Assembly: GCF_030815085.1 (NCBI RefSeq)
Contig: NZ_JAUSWG010000010.1
DNA from: Paraclostridium ghonii
GTDB lineage: Bacteria > Bacillota > Clostridia > Peptostreptococcales > Peptostreptococcaceae
DNA length: 64,000 nucleotides
Reading direction: 5' to 3' (one strand)
A program made the position numbers and the translations under genes. Each line of letters begins with the position of its first letter. The stretch's first letter is position 1. The notes under the pieces were generated by a model, which worked only from the letters and a program-made list of their open reading frames with translations, had not been told where the DNA came from and ran no database searches. Below, one piece after another: positions 61,226 through 64,000 of the stretch.

Positions 61226-62739
61226 TAATTTGCCTCCATAAGTTTCTTTCTATCTATTTTCCCATTAATATTTGTAGGGAACTCATCTATAATTTTTATA
61301 TTTCTAGGTATCATGTATGAAGGTATATACTTACCTAAATCTTTTTTTATTACCATTCCATTTTTTATATCACTTAATGAATTGCTCTCTTTTAATTCTA
61401 CAATTCCTTTTAAATAAGCAATCTTTTCATTTTTATAAACAGGTAGAACTACTGCATTTTTTACATTTTCAACTTTTCTTAAGTTGTTTTCTATATCTTC
61501 AATTTCTATTCTAAATCCATTTAATTTTATTTGGAAATCTCTTCTTCCACAGTAATATATATTCCCACCTAATAGGTATCCCATATCTCCAGTTCTATAA
61601 GCTCTATGCTTAACCCCGTCTATTTCATCATAAAAGAATACTTCATCAGTTTTTTCCTTGTTATTAAAGTATCCTTTTGATACAGAAGGCCCAACTATTA
61701 TAATCTCACCTTTTTCGCCTTCTTTAAGTTCATTATCGTTCTCATCTAATATTTTTATCTTACAATTTTCCATAGGGTATCCAACTGGAAGACTTTTCTC
61801 ATCATTTATTAACTCTTCACACATATCATTTACACTAACTCCAACCGTTGCCTCTGTTGGACCATACCCATTTATAACTCTTGTACCTGGGAATCTATCT
61901 AATAGCTCTTTAGTTAAACTCTTTGGAAGAGCTTCCCCTATAAATATCATCGATTCTAATTTAGGTAACATTTCACTATTAAAATCACTCTCAGTTACAC
62001 AAACTCCTGCAAATGATGGAGTTGAAACCCAAATAGCCATATCTGACTTTTCAAATTGATTAAATAATTCTTTATAGTCTGCTAAAACTTTCTTTGATAA
62101 AGAAAATAATGTAGCTCCATGTACTAACCCTGGATATATCGTTGTAACCGAAAGGTCAAATGAGTATGCAGCTTGATTCATAATCACTTTTTCACTTCCA
62201 TCAATTTTTAAGTATGGGCTTATCCAATCAACAAAACTATCTAAGTTATTTGAACTTATTTGAACTCCTTTTGGTTTACCTGTACTTCCTGATGTAAATA
62301 AAATATATGCATTTTCATCTTCTTTTACCCAGTTGTCTCTAGATATTGTCTTTCCTTCATAATCTTTTATTATTTCATTAAGCTTATCTTCATTTATAAC
62401 ATTTAAATCTTTAAAGTTGGTTTGTTCACTAAAATTGAAAAACACTTTAGGTTTAACTTCTTTAGTTACTTCAAATACCCTATCTATAGGAAAACTTATA
62501 TCTAATGGGACATAAGCTCTTCCTGACTTTAAAGCTCCTATCATACATGACATTATCATATTTTCTTTATTCCCATATATAACTATAGGAGTATTCTCAT
62601 CTCCATAAACGTCTTTTAAGTATAAAGCAATAGCTTCTGAGTACTTGTCTAAATCTTTATATGAAAGATTTTCTTCATTACATTTTAATGCTATCCTATC
62701 TGTATTTGAATATTTTTTTATACCTTCAATAATTTTCAT
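61225..62739 (-). CDS. dltA: D-alanine:D-alanyl carrier protein ligase DltA
   Basis: A 504-residue adenylating enzyme that loads D-alanine on DltC. Core motifs: LFTSGSTGKPKGVQIS, YGPTEATVGVSVNDM, GELxxxGPSVSKGY-like, HRAYRTGDMGYLLGGNIYYCGRRDFQIKLNGFRIE and the lysine in NINGKIDRKKL. The length is typical. AGGAGG 7 nt before the ATG. It follows dltX by 15 bp. Confidence 0.97.
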   Translation of the reverse strand: MKIIEGIKKYSNTDRIALKCNEENLSYKDLDKYSEAIALYLKDVYGDENTPIVIYGNKENMIMSCMIGALKSGRAYVPLDISFPIDRVFEVTKEVKPKVFFNFSEQTNFKDLNVINEDKLNEIIKDYEGKTISRDNWVKEDENAYILFTSGSTGKPKGVQISSNNLDSFVDWISPYLKIDGSEKVIMNQAAYSFDLSVTTIYPGLVHGATLFSLSKKVLADYKELFNQFEKSDMAIWVSTPSFAGVCVTESDFNSEMLPKLESMIFIGEALPKSLTKELLDRFPGTRVINGYGPTEATVGVSVNDMCEELINDEKSLPVGYPMENCKIKILDENDNELKEGEKGEIIIVGPSVSKGYFNNKEKTDEVFFYDEIDGVKHRAYRTGDMGYLLGGNIYYCGRRDFQIKLNGFRIEIEDIENNLRKVENVKNAVVLPVYKNEKIAYLKGIVELKESNSLSDIKNGMVIKKDLGKYIPSYMIPRNIKIIDEFPTNINGKIDRKKLMEAN

Positions 62740-62754
62740 GTCTATACCTCCTCA

Positions 62755-62901
62755 TTAAAACTCATTGTATATAAATGGCAATTCTTTAAATGGTGTAAAT
62801 GTCAATATTAATATTGCTGCAATTATTATTATAGTAAAACAAATACTCATCATTAAGTATTTATTGCTGGTCAAATTCTTTAAATAATCTTTCACAAACA
62901 T
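62755..62901 (-). CDS. dltX: DltX, small D-alanylation protein overlapping dltD
   Basis: A 48-residue ORF read in a second frame over the last 41 bases of dltD. It begins MFVKDYLKNLTSNKYL, has one hydrophobic helix (MMSICFTIIIIAAILILTF), and ends PFKELPFIYNEF. The C-terminal PFIYNEF is the hallmark of DltX, which in Bacillus and others enters the DltB channel to carry D-alanine out. An AAAGG lies 9 nt before the ATG, and an in-frame TAG immediately precedes it, so the start is well placed. It is usually missed because it is short. Confidence 0.85.
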   Translation of the reverse strand: MFVKDYLKNLTSNKYLMMSICFTIIIIAAILILTFTPFKELPFIYNEF

Positions 62902-64000
62902 CTACCCAACCTTTCGTTCCAAGATGCATTACATCTCTTAAATAATATTTCTCAGTTTCTTTTTCTCTTAAATCAATAACATCAAAACCTTGTTCTTTTG
63001 CAAGCTTTGATACTTTATCATAAAATTCATATCGTTCATCTTTTGAAATGCCAGTTACATTGTAAAACTTATCCATACCCGGTATAATCACAATAACAGG
63101 CTTTATACCTAAATCTTTACACACATCTAAAGTAAGTTGATAATCATCAAATTCTTTTGAATCTAAAAGATTTACATCTTTGTATTTACCTTTTACTTTG
63201 TCTAAGTTCTTACCAAAATTCTTTTTATAGTATATTTTGTCTATAGATAAGTTGTTCTTCCCAACTCTCTTTTTGGCATCTTCTATAGCTTGTTCCATCT
63301 CTTTCTCCCAATCAATTGGCTTTCCTTGTACTGTAGGCTTTTTGTCAGGTAAAGTGACTAACTCTTCATATAACATTCCTTTTTCTTTAAGTGCAACTGT
63401 ACCTTTTCTTAATTGAAAATAAGGTGATAATAGAACTTTTTCAACTTTTGATACAAAACTATTAGAACTATATAACTTAGCATATACAGCTTCTGGCTTG
63501 TATTCTTCTGATCCAACTAATAATTTACTTGATCTATTTGCAAATTTAATTTTATTTTCCTTAGAAATATCAGGGTTGTTTAAAAATGCATAGAATTGAG
63601 TTGGAGAAAATCTAGTTTGATAGTGATGAGGTGTAACCCCTTCTTCGTCCATAAACCACTGCATTGAAACTAATAAAACAACCTTTTTATTATCTATACT
63701 TGGATCAAAACTACCTAAAACAGCAGCATCTTGTAAGCTTTGAGCATATGCTCTCCCGATTGTAATAACTTCATTTTTACTTCTATTTGTATTAAAATAA
63801 TAAGTAGGGTGTTGCTTTGTTGAATGACTTAACTCTGATGAGCCTAACATCATAATATCTTTTTTATGTAAAAAATGGTTATTAGCAATAGTACCTTTAT
63901 CTTTTGTATTACTTAAAGAGTCATTCATTATTGGTTTTAAATCTTTCTCTTTAAGCATATAGTCAATTTTAGAATCCAGGAATTTATTTAGTCCGAATAA
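62861..64000 (-). CDS. dltD: DltD, D-alanine transfer protein, N-terminus beyond the window
   Basis: About 379 codons are visible and the frame stays open to the window edge. No start is needed at 63958, since preceding residues (LFGLNKFLDSKIDY) match DltD and the N-terminal membrane helix would lie outside. It is an SGNH-like esterase fold: catalytic Ser in MMLGSSELSHSTKQHP, and Asp and His in YLRDVMHLGTKGWVDVCE. It acts outside the membrane in the last step of teichoic acid D-alanylation. First gene of the visible dltDXABC unit. Confidence 0.93.
   Translation of the reverse strand, partial: LFGLNKFLDSKIDYMLKEKDLKPIMNDSLSNTKDKGTIANNHFLHKKDIMMLGSSELSHSTKQHPTYYFNTNRSKNEVITIGRAYAQSLQDAAVLGSFDPSIDNKKVVLLVSMQWFMDEEGVTPHHYQTRFSPTQFYAFLNNPDISKENKIKFANRSSKLLVGSEEYKPEAVYAKLYSSNSFVSKVEKVLLSPYFQLRKGTVALKEKGMLYEELVTLPDKKPTVQGKPIDWEKEMEQAIEDAKKRVGKNNLSIDKIYYKKNFGKNLDKVKGKYKDVNLLDSKEFDDYQLTLDVCKDLGIKPVIVIIPGMDKFYNVTGISKDERYEFYDKVSKLAKEQGFDVIDLREKETEKYYLRDVMHLGTKGWVDVCERLFKEFDQQ

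Overview
This is an AT-rich window dominated by conserved chromosomal genes, about four fifths of them on the minus strand. I see no phage, plasmid or complete insertion sequence. Gene order and content point to an anaerobic, spore-forming Firmicute of class Clostridia, most likely family Peptostreptococcaceae (Clostridioides, Paeniclostridium or Paraclostridium-like). The reasons are the rimP-to-recA synteny, PolC, the dltDXABC arrangement, a glycyl-radical activase, ferredoxin genes, strong GGAGG ribosome binding sites and frequent TTG starts. Species cannot be fixed from the sequence alone.

Layout. 1-5.8 kb: end of a glycyl-radical enzyme activase, a DeoR-family repressor with an operator-like inverted repeat, a sodium:alanine symporter, a low-complexity protein with two NUMOD1-like modules, and a YjeM-type amino acid permease. 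5.8-12.4 kb: purB, a tyrosine-recombinase-like protein lacking two catalytic residues, uppP with a clear promoter, a divergent SF1 helicase, a small unknown protein and a DUF523-DUF1722 protein. 12.5-37 kb: one long co-oriented housekeeping block. Read in transcription order it is rimP-nusA-ylxR-ylxQ-infB-rbfA-nrnA-truB-ribF-rpsO-degV-pnp-ylxY-(M16 peptidase)-ymxH-aspartokinase-small ORF-tepA-ftsK/spoIIIE-mnmH-rimO-pgsA-recA-rny. It covers ribosome assembly, translation initiation, RNA decay, DNA translocation, tRNA and ribosome modification, and recombination, broken by internal terminators and promoters, including a LexA box at recA.

37-45.5 kb: a surface alpha/beta hydrolase, a membrane 4Fe-4S protein with a ferredoxin, a Cys-Asn-Thr tRNA cluster with a near-consensus promoter, a CPBP protease, polC, and a small plus-strand protein with an HEVGH motif. 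45.5-59.8 kb: envelope and signalling genes. These include a seven-SH3b glucosaminidase, a cupin, a PrsA-like foldase, a GNAT, an ABC exporter, and a LytS/LytR two-component system. Next to lytS lies a divergent small secreted protein whose promoter carries three GTAAC repeats in LytTR-like spacing. A dipeptidase, a Nudix protein, a DUF3786 protein and murJ follow. 59.8-64 kb: the D-alanylation operon dltD-dltX-dltA-dltB-dltC. Its small dltX overlaps the end of dltD, and dltD runs off the right edge.

The most notable observations are the LytTR-type triple repeat before the small secreted protein, the hidden dltX, a translation-start signal buried in a terminator hairpin before a 50-residue ORF, a 78-nt nested palindrome between pnp and ylxY, the degenerate recombinase, and the cytosolic HEVGH protein beside polC. 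I found no CRISPR array and no obviously new defence or biosynthetic system.
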